Origin: Leptospira selangorensis
GTDB taxonomy: Bacteria > Spirochaetota > Leptospiria > Leptospirales > Leptospiraceae
Length of the DNA stretch: 64,000 bases
Direction of reading: 5' to 3'
Assembly: GCF_004769405.1 (NCBI RefSeq)
Contig: NZ_RQES01000005.1
Coordinates: forward strand, 310,001 to 374,000
Shown here: piece by piece, positions 27,635-36,716 of the stretch
How positions within the stretch are numbered: position 1 is the stretch's first letter
Layout of the letters: each line of letters starts with the position of its first letter
The notes under the pieces: generated by a model
Database searches by the model: none
What the model was told of the DNA's origin: nothing
Seen by the model: the letters and a program-made list of their open reading frames with translations, nothing else
Made by a program: the position numbers and the translations under genes

Positions 27635-28612
27635 ATGGAAAAGATGATAAAAAAACGCATCGACCAGGTAAAAGAAAAAGGTCACCAAAGGCTGACGGTT
27701 CTTTTAATCCCTCATGGATTCGATAAGTCATTTCACTTCCAAATTTCTATCTTCACAATCTTCTTCTTAGTAGGATTATTGTTTGCAATCGTTGGGATCG
27801 CAGTTTTAGGAATCGTTCGTTATAATAATACCAGGATCCAGATCAACGCACTCGCTTCCGTTTACGGAAAATATTTCGATGAGTATATCGAATACAGCGA
27901 AAAGTTAGGAGATATCCGGGACGATTTCGCGAGTCTGAACGAAAATTTACAAGAAGTTCATTCTTTGATTGATGGCGAGTCGGATGAGTTGCTTAAACTT
28001 CCTGATGAGTCAGACTCAGAGGACTTAGCTGCTACTGAATTAAAGGTAGAAGAGGCAGTAGATAAGGATCTAATGCTCGGAAGATCTTATCTTTCTGAAA
28101 TTTATGGATATCGCGCAGTAAGAGTTTCTATGGAAAAGAATAAGGCTCTTGTGGATTCTGTATTTAACTTTTTGGATTCCAGATACGGCATCATGAATTC
28201 TCTCCCATTCGGAGAACCATTATTATCTTATAATTTAACTTCTTATTATGGAATGAGAAGGTCCCCTACTTTTGGGTACATGGAATTCCATGACGGAGTG
28301 GACTTAGCAAACGTCCCTGGAACGGATATCGCGGCCACCGGAGACGGAAGAGTTTACAGAGCAATTTACTCCAACAGAGGATACGGAAATCATATTGTGA
28401 TCGCTCATGCAAACGGATACTATAGTTTGTATGGTCACTGTACTTCCTTAAAAGTGAGAGAAGGTGAATATGTCCATAAAGGGCAGAGGATTGCTACTGT
28501 GGGAGCCACAGGAAACGTAACTGGTCCTCACCTTCATTATGAAGTATGGATCGGAGAATCGAACCGCACCGATCCTATGGATTATATGAAAGTAGGTTTC
28601 GGCCAATATTAA
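27635..28612 (+). CDS. M23 (LytM-type) peptidase, membrane-anchored
   Basis: Zinc metallopeptidase that would cut peptidoglycan cross-links or stems. A short cytoplasmic N-terminus precedes one membrane segment (about residues 32-58), a coiled-coil-rich periplasmic region with an acidic stretch, and the M23 domain. The zinc ligands H219 and D223 (FHDGVD) and the H-x-H pair H299/H301 (GPHLHYEVW) are present, with SLYGH between. All catalytic residues are retained, so the enzyme is likely active rather than an EnvC-like regulator. It follows P450 by 46 bp and precedes ligA by 16 bp. Confidence 0.92.
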   Translation: MEKMIKKRIDQVKEKGHQRLTVLLIPHGFDKSFHFQISIFTIFFLVGLLFAIVGIAVLGIVRYNNTRIQINALASVYGKYFDEYIEYSEKLGDIRDDFASLNENLQEVHSLIDGESDELLKLPDESDSEDLAATELKVEEAVDKDLMLGRSYLSEIYGYRAVRVSMEKNKALVDSVFNFLDSRYGIMNSLPFGEPLLSYNLTSYYGMRRSPTFGYMEFHDGVDLANVPGTDIAATGDGRVYRAIYSNRGYGNHIVIAHANGYYSLYGHCTSLKVREGEYVHKGQRIATVGATGNVTGPHLHYEVWIGESNRTDPMDYMKVGFGQY

Positions 28613-28628
28613 TTTTATATAATCGACT

Positions 28629-30716
28629 ATGCCTAAAAAAGTCCCGGCTAAAAAAACCTCCGCTAAAAAAGCGGAGCCAATCGAAGTATCTAAAAAAGTT
28701 TCTATAGATCTGCCAAAGGATCCTAAGCAGGCCGCAAAGGAAATGCGCTCTCTGGAAGAGCAGCTTCGCCATCACCAATATTTATACTACGTTAAGAACA
28801 CTCCTAAGATATCTGATTATGACTTTGATCAAATGTTTAAAAGGCTCCAAGCTTTCGAAGAAGCGTTCCCTAAATTGGCGGACCCTGCTAGCCCGACTTT
28901 GAGTGTTGGTTCCGATCTAGACAAAGACTTCGAGAAGTTTACTCATAAGCTCCCGGTTCTTTCTTTGGAGAACACTTATAATGAAGAAGAGTTAATGGAA
29001 TGGATCCAGAAAACGGGATCCGACGAGCTCTATTCTGTCGAATGGAAGATAGACGGCGCTTCCCTCATGCTATATTATGAAAATGGAATTCTTGCTAATG
29101 GTGTAACCAGAGGTACAGGAGGGATCGGAGATGATGTTACAGAAAATATCCGAACCATTCGATCTATTCCACTCAGGTTGTCGGAAACTGTTTCTATTTA
29201 TTTAAGAGGAGAAGTTTATATGACTTTCTCCGATTTCGATGAATTTAACGAAGCTTCCGAAGGAAAATATGCAAACCCTCGAAATCTATCTTCTGGTTCT
29301 TTGAAGCAGAAAAATTCTTCAGATGTAGCAAAGCGACCACTTAGAATATTCACTTACGACGCATTTTTTCCAGGTTCCAAAGTAAAATTCAAGACTCACC
29401 AAGAAGTAATGAAGAAGGCAGAAGATCTGAAATTCCCTCTTCCACCGGATACTAAATTACTAAAAGGTTCTGAGATCCCTGCAGCGATCAAAGACTTTAA
29501 GAAGAAAAAAGAGAATATTGGATTTCCTACGGACGGACTCGTGATCAAACTAAACGATCTTTCTAAAAGAGAAGCTTTAGGTTATACGTCTCATTCTCCT
29601 CGTTGGGCTCGTGCTTATAAATTCGATGCTTTGATGAAAGAAAGTAAGATTGTGGGCATTGATTATGCAGTGGGAAGAACGGGAAAAATCACTCCAAGAG
29701 CTCAAATTGAACCGATCAGTTTGGCGGGAACCACAGTTACATTCGCAACTTTGCATAACCAAGATTATATAGATGAGTTAGGGGTTGGGATCGGAGCAAT
29801 CGTAAGAATTTCCAAAAGAGGGGAAATCATTCCTGCAGTGGAAGAAGTTGTCACTCCAGGAAAGGAAGTTTTTAAGATCCCACTTCGTTGTCCTTGCTGC
29901 AGCACTAAAACGGAAAAGAAACAAGACTCCGTAGATTATTTTTGTCCGAATCCTGAATGTCCTGATCGAGTTAAGAACGGAATTATATTCTATTGTTCTC
30001 GAAAACAAATGGATATAGAAGGCTTGGGAGAAAAGCAGGTAGAATTTTTATACGATCAAAAGTATATCAAAGATATCGCAGATCTTTATTCTCTTAATAA
30101 ACATAAAGAAAAGTTAATGGAAGAGGAAGGATACGGAGAAAAAAGCGTATCTATCATTTTAAAGGGAATTGAAGAATCAAAGAAGAAAGATTTTAGATTT
30201 GTACTTTCTTCTTTAGGTTTGAGAGAGATTGGTCCTAAAGTGTCGGAACTTCTGACAGAGAACGGATATGATACGATCGATTCTATTATCTCTGTGGCCA
30301 AAAATCCTAAGAAGCTGGAAAATGTTTTGGAAATTCCGGGTATAGGACCTTCTACAATTGAAGCGATCCAAGAGAATTTCACTGATAAAAGAATTCTTTC
30401 TCTTATTGATCGTCTGAAAAAAGCCGGACTCAAGATGAAGGCGGACCCGATAGAAAAATCGGATAAACAACCATTTGCAGGACAAAGCTGGTGTGTGTCC
30501 GGCTCCTTTGAAAACTTCCAACCTAGAGATAAGGCAATGGATCTGGTTGTTTATTATGGCGGGAAAAAAGTAGGATCTATTTCTTCTAAAACGACTCACC
30601 TGCTGGCAGGACCGGGCGCCGGTTCGAAATTGGACAAGGCTCAAGAGTTAGGAGTACAGGTTGTTTCCGAGGATGAGTTTTTAAAAATTCTAAAACAAAA
30701 CGGGATCAAGATTTAA
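28629..30716 (+). CDS. ligA: NAD-dependent DNA ligase LigA
   Basis: Seals nicks in DNA with NAD. Domains: Ia (HHQYLYYVKN...SDYDFD), adenylation domain with the nucleophile K140 in WKIDG, OB domain, a four-Cys zinc finger (CPCCSTK...CPNPECPDR), helix-hairpin-helix repeats and a C-terminal BRCT domain (QSWCVSGSF...VYYGGKKVGSI). Length 695 aa is normal plus a ~25-residue N-terminal Lys/Ala/Pro-rich tail (KKVPAKKTSAKK) that looks like a histone H1-type DNA-binding extension. A weak hairpin terminator follows. Confidence 0.96.
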   Translation: MPKKVPAKKTSAKKAEPIEVSKKVSIDLPKDPKQAAKEMRSLEEQLRHHQYLYYVKNTPKISDYDFDQMFKRLQAFEEAFPKLADPASPTLSVGSDLDKDFEKFTHKLPVLSLENTYNEEELMEWIQKTGSDELYSVEWKIDGASLMLYYENGILANGVTRGTGGIGDDVTENIRTIRSIPLRLSETVSIYLRGEVYMTFSDFDEFNEASEGKYANPRNLSSGSLKQKNSSDVAKRPLRIFTYDAFFPGSKVKFKTHQEVMKKAEDLKFPLPPDTKLLKGSEIPAAIKDFKKKKENIGFPTDGLVIKLNDLSKREALGYTSHSPRWARAYKFDALMKESKIVGIDYAVGRTGKITPRAQIEPISLAGTTVTFATLHNQDYIDELGVGIGAIVRISKRGEIIPAVEEVVTPGKEVFKIPLRCPCCSTKTEKKQDSVDYFCPNPECPDRVKNGIIFYCSRKQMDIEGLGEKQVEFLYDQKYIKDIADLYSLNKHKEKLMEEEGYGEKSVSIILKGIEESKKKDFRFVLSSLGLREIGPKVSELLTENGYDTIDSIISVAKNPKKLENVLEIPGIGPSTIEAIQENFTDKRILSLIDRLKKAGLKMKADPIEKSDKQPFAGQSWCVSGSFENFQPRDKAMDLVVYYGGKKVGSISSKTTHLLAGPGAGSKLDKAQELGVQVVSEDEFLKILKQNGIKI

Positions 30717-30733
30717 AAGCCTTCTCACAAACT

Positions 30734-30755
30734 TATACGTCGCGTATAGTTTTAT
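30734..30755 (+). terminator. weak intrinsic terminator after ligA
   Basis: TATACG / CGTATA pair around a TCG loop (30734-30748), followed by GTTTTATT. The stem is only 6 bp and AT-rich, so this is a tentative call. Confidence 0.35.
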
Positions 30756-30824
30756 TACCTTCTCTCTTTTTATATCAATATCGCTAAAGGATTGAAAATT
30801 CCTCCCTTTCATTACTATAGAACT

Positions 30825-31013
30825 ATGACGCAAAAGAAATGCCCTCAATGTTCAAGCATTTTAGAATGCGGAGTGGACCAAGGAACTTGTTGGTGTTTCG
30901 ATATTCGTTTAGATGTGGAAGCTTTGAAAAATATAAGAGAAATGTATGAAGACTGCTTATGCAAAGATTGTTTAACTCGTTTTGAAACGAACGTAGTTAA
31001 TCAAAAAATTTGA
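30825..31013 (+). CDS. cysteine-rich CWC-family small protein
   Basis: A 62-aa protein from the ATG at 30825. Cys pattern: C-P-x-C near the start (KKCPQCSS), GTCWCFD (the C-W-C that names the family), then CLCKDCLTRF near the end. Cys_rich_CWC proteins are short and presumably bind zinc; function is unknown. A TTG at 30792 would add 11 residues but lacks family support. No clear Shine-Dalgarno is visible before either start. Confidence 0.82.
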   Translation: MTQKKCPQCSSILECGVDQGTCWCFDIRLDVEALKNIREMYEDCLCKDCLTRFETNVVNQKI

Positions 31014-31023
31014 ATAACGGCCG

Positions 31024-31029
31024 TATAAT
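31024..31029 (+). promoter_or_regulatory. perfect -10 box (TATAAT) of the fatty-acid operon promoter
   Basis: TATAAT at 31024-31029 lies 131 bp before the TTG start of the acyl-CoA ligase gene. No good -35 is visible at 16-18 bp upstream, which is common where an activator or a strong -10 is used. The expected transcription start (about 31036) falls inside the palindrome at 31033-31046. Confidence 0.55.
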
Positions 31030-31032
31030 ATG

Positions 31033-31046
31033 TGAACGATTGTTCA
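31033..31046. promoter_or_regulatory. TetR-type operator TGAAC-N4-GTTCA overlapping the transcription start
   Basis: TGAACGATTGTTCA is a perfect 5-bp inverted repeat with a 4-bp spacer; flanks extend it imperfectly (TGTGAAC ... GTTCAACACA). The form matches operators of TetR-family fatty-acid regulators such as Pseudomonas DesT (TGAAC-N4-GTTCA type). Its place over the start of transcription implies repression. The regulator itself is not in this window. Confidence 0.6.
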
Positions 31047-31082
31047 ACACATTTCAGTTTTTTTAATCTAAATAAAAATCGA

Positions 31083-31102
31083 TTGAAGCATAGGTCCTTC
31101 AA
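31083..31102 (+). promoter_or_regulatory. second inverted repeat in the leader of the fatty-acid operon
   Basis: TTGAAG (31083-31088) and CTTCAA (31097-31102) form a 6-bp inverted repeat with an 8-bp spacer, 50 bp downstream of the operator. It could be a weak RNA hairpin or a second protein site. Confidence 0.3.
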
Positions 31103-31160
31103 CGTAGTGTTTCCGCCGTAGGGAAAAAATCCTAGTTTATAGTGTTCTCAGGGGGAGTTC

Positions 31161-33053
31161 TTGGAAACTGATCAAAAATATTTTTACGATATGCTAGAAA
31201 AGACGGCATCTAAATTTCCGAATAAGGAAAGTTTTTCCCGTAGAACCAAAGATGGAATTAAAGGAAGGACTTTTTCGGAAATGAAGTCCTTAACAGATTC
31301 TTTAATTGCAGGTCTGATCGAAGAGGGAGTCCAAAAAGACGATAAGATCTTATATCTTTGTGACTCTAGTCAGAACTGGATCATAGGTGATATTGCGATC
31401 ATCTCCGCAGGCGCTGTTTCCGTTCCAAGAGGAACCGATGTAGTAGACGAAGATATATTATATATTGTTAATCATTCTGAAAGCAAATACGCGATCGTTC
31501 AAAAAGAAAAAGACAAACAAAGGTTGATCAACCTAGGTTCCAAACTTCCTAGTCTAAAAAAAGTTTTTGTGATCGAAGATGATATTGGCGATCTGAAATC
31601 CGGAGCTGATACGATCCAAGGCCTGATAGAAAAAGGAAAATCGAATCTTTCAAAAGATCCTGATATTGTTCGCAAAAGACTCAGAGAGAAATCTCCGGAT
31701 GAACTTGCTACTTTGATCTATACATCCGGAACCACCGGCGCTCCTAAAGGAGTGATGCTCACCCAAACAGGTTGGATCTCCGCTGTGGAAAAAGTGATCG
31801 GGTTTGTTCAATTAACTTCTGCGGATTCCGGTGTAAGTCTTCTTCCTCCTTGGCATGCGTTTGAAAGAGCGATCGAATATTGTATCTTAGAATTAGGCGC
31901 AGGGTTTCTGGTTTCTAATATCAGCAACTTAAAAGAAGATCTTAAGGAATTTCAACCTACGCTATTCCCTTCCGTTCCAAGAATTTGGGAATCCTTATAT
32001 AATGGAATTATGAATAAGGTCTCCAAGGAATCCGGTTTAAAAAAGGGAGTATTCAATTTCTGTTTGAAGATAGGAAATCTTTGGGCTGTTCAAAAAGGAG
32101 TTTTATTCGGTTATGATTTCAGGATAGAAAAACCGAATTTTATCGTTTGGACCTTCGCTAAAGTATCTTCTTTGGTCTTTCTTATATTATTATCTCCTCT
32201 CAAGTTACTTGCACTTTTGGTATTTAAACCGATCCACAGTGCTCTTGGTGGAAAGTTAAGAGTTTCCGTTTCTGCGGGAAGTGCACTTCCGTCGGTAGTG
32301 GATAAATTTTTATCTTCTATCGGGTTAATCGTTTTGGAAGGATACGGAATGACGGAAACTTCTGCAGTCCTTTCCATTCGTAAACCTAAACAACCTTCTC
32401 CCGGAACTGTTGGAACTCCGATACAAGGATATGAATGTATCTTAAAAGATGAACATGGGAATCTTGTTCCTCAAGGAGGAAAAGGAAGTCTCTGGGTAAA
32501 ATCCAAACAGGTTCTTATGGGATATTACAAACGTCCTGAATTGAACGATGTTGTTTTCGATAAAAATGGATTCTTTGATACCGGAGATATCATGCGTTTC
32601 AATTATAGAGGCGAATTGGTATTTGCAGGAAGAGCAAAGGATACTATAGTGCTTGCCGGAGGAGAAAATGTGGAGCCTGTTCCTATTGAGGACCAACTTT
32701 TAAATTCTCCTTATGTGAACCAAGTTATGGTTACTGGTCATGAGGCAAAACATTTGGTGGTCTTGATCGTTCCGGATTTCGAAAGATTGAAGGCTGAGTT
32801 TCCTGATCTACCTGAGGATGCGAATGTTTGGAATTCTCATCCTAAAATTAGAGAGATCTTTAAGAAGGAAGTTTCGGATAGAATATCCCGTAAAACAGGA
32901 TTCAAAGCTTTCGAACTGATCCCTCAAAATGCGTTTTATGTCATTCCAAGACCTTTTGATCCGGACAAGGAAATGACTAGGACCTTAAAGATAAAAAGAA
33001 ACGAAATATTAGAAAGTTTTAAAAAAGAAGTTTCCGATCTAACCAAAAATTAG
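31161..33053 (+). CDS. AMP-dependent long-chain acyl-CoA synthetase (FadD15/FACL-like)
   Basis: Activates fatty acids to acyl-CoA. ANL superfamily: P-loop YTSGTTGAPKGVM near residue 186, GYGMTETS, FDTGDIM and KDTIVLAGGENVEP in the C-terminal part. The 630-aa length with an insert containing hydrophobic stretches (LVFLILLSPLKLLALLVF) is typical of long-chain, membrane-associated synthetases. TTG start at 31161 with an excellent CAGGGGGAG ribosome site. First gene of a fatty-acid operon under a TetR-type operator. Confidence 0.92.
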   Translation: METDQKYFYDMLEKTASKFPNKESFSRRTKDGIKGRTFSEMKSLTDSLIAGLIEEGVQKDDKILYLCDSSQNWIIGDIAIISAGAVSVPRGTDVVDEDILYIVNHSESKYAIVQKEKDKQRLINLGSKLPSLKKVFVIEDDIGDLKSGADTIQGLIEKGKSNLSKDPDIVRKRLREKSPDELATLIYTSGTTGAPKGVMLTQTGWISAVEKVIGFVQLTSADSGVSLLPPWHAFERAIEYCILELGAGFLVSNISNLKEDLKEFQPTLFPSVPRIWESLYNGIMNKVSKESGLKKGVFNFCLKIGNLWAVQKGVLFGYDFRIEKPNFIVWTFAKVSSLVFLILLSPLKLLALLVFKPIHSALGGKLRVSVSAGSALPSVVDKFLSSIGLIVLEGYGMTETSAVLSIRKPKQPSPGTVGTPIQGYECILKDEHGNLVPQGGKGSLWVKSKQVLMGYYKRPELNDVVFDKNGFFDTGDIMRFNYRGELVFAGRAKDTIVLAGGENVEPVPIEDQLLNSPYVNQVMVTGHEAKHLVVLIVPDFERLKAEFPDLPEDANVWNSHPKIREIFKKEVSDRISRKTGFKAFELIPQNAFYVIPRPFDPDKEMTRTLKIKRNEILESFKKEVSDLTKN

Positions 33054-33074
33054 AATCGGATTGGGAGAAAGAAC

Positions 33075-34697
33075 ATGTTTTTAAATCCGTATTTAACGTC
33101 CTCCGACCTGGAATTTTACGAAACCGTAAAGGACTTTGCAAAAGAAAGAGTATTACCTTCGGTAGAAGATAGAGACGAACACGGCGTATGGGGAGACGAT
33201 ATCTGGAAGGAAATGGGAAATATGGGCCTACTCGGCATTCCTGTTCCGGAAGAATTTGGAGGCCAAGGTGGAACTTGTCTTCAATGTTGTATCGCTCAAG
33301 AAGCGTTTAACGCTGGTTCTCTAGATGGAGGATTCGGACTTTCTTGGGGAGCCCATATGATCATCGGGACTCTTCCTATTCTTTTCCAAGGAACAGAGGC
33401 TCAAAAGAAAAAATACCTTCCTAAACTCGCATCGGGAGAATGGATTGCAGGTCTTGCATTAACTGAACCTGATTCTGGTTCAGACGCAGCTGCAATGAAC
33501 ACATTCGCAACCAAAGTGGATGGAGGTTTTATTCTAAACGGAAGCAAATTATTTATCACAAATGGACCGAACGGACAAGTGTTCATCGTAATGGCGAGAA
33601 CAACTAAGTCCAGAGGACCAATGGGAGTTTCCGCATTCATAGTAGAGTCTCATATGAAAGGATTTCATATAAGTAAAGTTCTTAAGAAGTTAGGGCATAA
33701 CACTTCCATGACTGCGGAACTTTCTTTTCAAGATATGTTCGTGCCTGATGAAAATCTTTTAGGGCCTTTAAATTCCGGTTTCGTTCGTATAGGAAAGGGA
33801 ACTCTGGAATGGGAAAGGACAGTTCTTGTCGCAGCAGTTCCAGGCGGAATGGAATTTGGATTGGAACTTTCTTTGGATTATGCATGGAAGCGCCATCAAT
33901 TCGGAAAACCGATTTTATCCTTTTTTGGAGTACAAGAGAAGATCGCACGTAACTGGGCGTATCTATGTGCTTCCAGAAGATTGATCTATTTCGTAGCAAA
34001 TAAGAAAGACCAAGATCCAACAGCGAGCCTTCCATTTGAGAGTTCTGCATTAAAAGTGTTTGTTACAGAAACCGCAGAAGAGGTAGCGAGCGACGCAGTT
34101 CAGATCCACGGCGGAATGGGTTACATGAGAGAATGTCATGTAAGTCGCCAATACAGAGACGTCAGACTTGGCACAATCGGTGGGGGAACTACTGAAGTTC
34201 AAAAAAGTATTATCTCTTCTACCTACAAAGGTTTCGAAAAGTTGATGGGAGTTTTAGAACAATCCCAACCAGAAGATATCAGAGCTAAGGCTGAAAAAAT
34301 TCTGGCAAATACTCCTGAAGAAAAAGTTCTTACTGCGGCAAAAGAATTACTCAAAGCAGCGGGAGAACATTCTGATAGAAAGAAAAAACAAGCTTTAGAA
34401 TTCGGATTTGCTGACCTTGCAGTATTCGTCACCACTGTTCAATTAGGATTCTGGGACACTGCAAATTCTACTTCAGAATACAAATCGGAAGATAGACAAA
34501 GAGATCTAAAAATACTTACCTTCTACGCTGGTTGTAGATTTTTCAAAAGTGTACATTTCTTAAAAGAACTGGATGCAGAAAAAACTAAAAATCTGATGAG
34601 ACTTTTCTCCGAACTTCCTTCTGTGGAAAAAGAAGTGGCTGATTGTGTAGAGTTCCTGAAAAACGGGGTCTTAGGCGCACAGTTAGAGCTAGCTTAA
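33075..34697 (+). CDS. acyl-CoA dehydrogenase (long C-terminal extension)
   Basis: FAD enzyme for the first step of beta-oxidation. Seen: GLLGIPVPEEFGGQGG, LALTEPDSGSDAA, FITNGPNGQVFIVMART, and the C-terminal QIHGGMGYMRECHVSRQYRD with TIGGGTTEVQ (FAD/substrate end). Normal acyl-CoA dehydrogenases are about 380 aa; this one is 540 aa with a ~150-residue helical extension, like VLCAD/ACAD9-type enzymes that bind membranes. That points to long-chain substrates, in keeping with the synthetase upstream. Confidence 0.92.
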   Translation: MFLNPYLTSSDLEFYETVKDFAKERVLPSVEDRDEHGVWGDDIWKEMGNMGLLGIPVPEEFGGQGGTCLQCCIAQEAFNAGSLDGGFGLSWGAHMIIGTLPILFQGTEAQKKKYLPKLASGEWIAGLALTEPDSGSDAAAMNTFATKVDGGFILNGSKLFITNGPNGQVFIVMARTTKSRGPMGVSAFIVESHMKGFHISKVLKKLGHNTSMTAELSFQDMFVPDENLLGPLNSGFVRIGKGTLEWERTVLVAAVPGGMEFGLELSLDYAWKRHQFGKPILSFFGVQEKIARNWAYLCASRRLIYFVANKKDQDPTASLPFESSALKVFVTETAEEVASDAVQIHGGMGYMRECHVSRQYRDVRLGTIGGGTTEVQKSIISSTYKGFEKLMGVLEQSQPEDIRAKAEKILANTPEEKVLTAAKELLKAAGEHSDRKKKQALEFGFADLAVFVTTVQLGFWDTANSTSEYKSEDRQRDLKILTFYAGCRFFKSVHFLKELDAEKTKNLMRLFSELPSVEKEVADCVEFLKNGVLGAQLELA

Positions 34698-34724
34698 TCC
34701 ACAAAAAAGAATAAGGAAATCGGA

Positions 34725-35156
34725 ATGTACGAAAGAGGAAAGACTTACGACGAAATACAAATAGGAGATAAGGGAAGTTTCACAAAAACGATTACTGAAA
34801 CAGATATCTATCTGTTCGCAGGGATCAGCGGGGATTTTAATCCCCTGCATGTGGACGAAGAATATGCAAAGACCACAGCGTTCGGAACAAGGATCGCTCA
34901 TGGTGGGCTTGCAGCTTCTCTATTAGCTCCTGTACTCGGGATGAAACTTCCCGGGTTAGGTACAGTCGCTTTAGAAACATTAACAAAGTTCCGCAAACCT
35001 GTGTATCCCGGAGATACGATTACTTGCACAGTCACGGTGAAAGAAAAAATCCCAAGACTGAAAGCTGTCTCCATGAACATAGAGTGGACCAATCAAAAAA
35101 AAGAAATCATCGGCAAGGGAGAATGTAAAGTTCTACCTCCTTCTGCCCAAGCTTAG
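34725..35156 (+). CDS. MaoC-like (R)-specific enoyl-CoA hydratase
   Basis: Hot-dog fold hydratase of 143 aa. The hydratase-2 motif is clear: FAGISGDFNPLHVDEEYAKTT with the catalytic Asp and His, then RIAHGGLAASL. Adds water to trans-2-enoyl-CoA, giving (R)-3-hydroxyacyl-CoA. Within the operon it would act after the dehydrogenase. The stereochemistry (R rather than the usual S of beta-oxidation) makes the pathway unusual or suggests supply of hydroxyacyl groups to another process. Confidence 0.9.
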   Translation: MYERGKTYDEIQIGDKGSFTKTITETDIYLFAGISGDFNPLHVDEEYAKTTAFGTRIAHGGLAASLLAPVLGMKLPGLGTVALETLTKFRKPVYPGDTITCTVTVKEKIPRLKAVSMNIEWTNQKKEIIGKGECKVLPPSAQA

Positions 35157-35174
35157 AATTTTCAGGAGTTATAC

Positions 35175-36716
35175 ATGAGTTTTCCCGTTCTATTAGGAGT
35201 CGCTGACAGTACTACCAAAGATTTTTCGGAAGAAGAATATAAATCGTGGAGCGGGTCTCAAAAAGTTTTTCAACATTATAAAAAATCCATAAGTACACTT
35301 TTGGATTTTCTTGGAATGAAGAATGAAACATTATCTTCTGAGATCACTGACTTTGTAAGTATAGAAGCGGCCTCTTTAGGAAAGGGAGGTTATGGACATA
35401 CAGTTCGTATCGCTAATGAACTAGGATACACCGGAATGAAAGCCCATGTGATTGACTTGGGGGGTGCGAGTGTTACTGGAGCAATCGGACAAGCAAGGAC
35501 TATCTTAGTAGATAATCCTGATGCTGTCGTATTAGTTGCAGCTGCGGATATTCCTAAATCAGCATTTCGTCAAGTTTCCGATCTAAAGATGGTAAACGAA
35601 ACGGTATGTCATCCTGAATTCGAATTAGATAATGGTGCCACCCTCATTGCAATGTACGGACTCATGATGAAAAGAATGATGTTCGAAGACGGGATCAGCT
35701 TAGACGATCTAAAAGAGATTACTCAAAAATTCAGATCCAATGCGATTGGGAATCCAAGAGCATTCTATTATGGGCAAGAGATTACAGAAAAACAAATGTC
35801 TCGTCCTATCTCTGATCCTTACCCAACTCCAATGATTGCAATCGTAACAGATCATGGATTTGCTACCATCTTAGTATCCGAAAAAAAAGCAGAAGAATGG
35901 AAATCAAAAGGTCTGATCCGAAAAGATCTAAAACCTTTACATCTTGTGGGAGCTTCTCATGCGGCTCATAGTGAATATTTCATTTTGAAAGGTGGATTTG
36001 ATTCTCCTTCTAGAAATTCCGCCGAAAGACTTTTTGCACAATCCGGTTACCAAAGAGAAGAAGTCGACTATGCTTGGATCTACGATTGTTTTCCAGGACA
36101 GGTGATCCAACAGTCTGCTCAATATTTTAAATTGGGCAAAAAAGAAGTCGTTAATGCTCTCAAAAATTCTTCATTAAAAATTTCTAATGGAAAGCAGGTC
36201 CCTATCAATCAGATGGGTGGAATTCTAAACTACCAAGCTGCAATGTCTATCTCTGCCGCTACAGGTCTTGTAGATATAGCTGTGCAATACGGGCTATATG
36301 CCCAGGTCGCGGATTGTGGAAAAGTTCCAGCACATTCTCCCAAGGTATCACTTTTGGGAGGGAATGGTGGAATAGATAGTATCAATTCTATTGCGTTATT
36401 CTCATCGGAACGTCCTTCAAGCGATAGAAAGTCCAGACCTCCAGAACTTTCTCCTCTTACTTTAAACAAGCCCGGCGCGGATATTGGTGAAGAAGGTATA
36501 GTTTGGTCTGCTACAACAGTAAATATGAATCCAGGATTTTCTTGGAAGCCTCCTTATTCTTTAGCTCTGATCAAGTTGGCAGAAAATCGTTTCGTTCTTG
36601 CAAACATCCATGAGAAGGATGGGACGATTCGTAAGTCCGGGGACGAATTGCAATACGACAGAACTCGGGTAAAAATAGAAAAAGAAGGCCGAAGATGGAA
36701 GGCTTTACTTTTATAA
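35175..36716 (+). CDS. thiolase-like protein fused to a C-terminal OB-fold (DUF35-type) domain
   Basis: The first ~400 residues align with SCP2/SCP-x-type thiolases (VIDLGGASVTGAIGQA, YAWIYDCFPGQVIQQ, NQMGGILNYQAAMSISAATG, SLLGGNGG). The last ~75 residues look like an OB-fold DUF35 domain (IVWSATTVNMNPGF...PPYSLALIKL...ILANIH-like). By eye, the position of the catalytic Cys in C-A-S-G is Gly here, and the His of G-H-P-x-G is missing, so condensing activity is doubtful. The N-terminal 30 residues are typical of thiolases (VADSTTKDF). 513 aa in total. Last gene of the operon. Confidence 0.72.
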   Translation: MSFPVLLGVADSTTKDFSEEEYKSWSGSQKVFQHYKKSISTLLDFLGMKNETLSSEITDFVSIEAASLGKGGYGHTVRIANELGYTGMKAHVIDLGGASVTGAIGQARTILVDNPDAVVLVAAADIPKSAFRQVSDLKMVNETVCHPEFELDNGATLIAMYGLMMKRMMFEDGISLDDLKEITQKFRSNAIGNPRAFYYGQEITEKQMSRPISDPYPTPMIAIVTDHGFATILVSEKKAEEWKSKGLIRKDLKPLHLVGASHAAHSEYFILKGGFDSPSRNSAERLFAQSGYQREEVDYAWIYDCFPGQVIQQSAQYFKLGKKEVVNALKNSSLKISNGKQVPINQMGGILNYQAAMSISAATGLVDIAVQYGLYAQVADCGKVPAHSPKVSLLGGNGGIDSINSIALFSSERPSSDRKSRPPELSPLTLNKPGADIGEEGIVWSATTVNMNPGFSWKPPYSLALIKLAENRFVLANIHEKDGTIRKSGDELQYDRTRVKIEKEGRRWKALLL

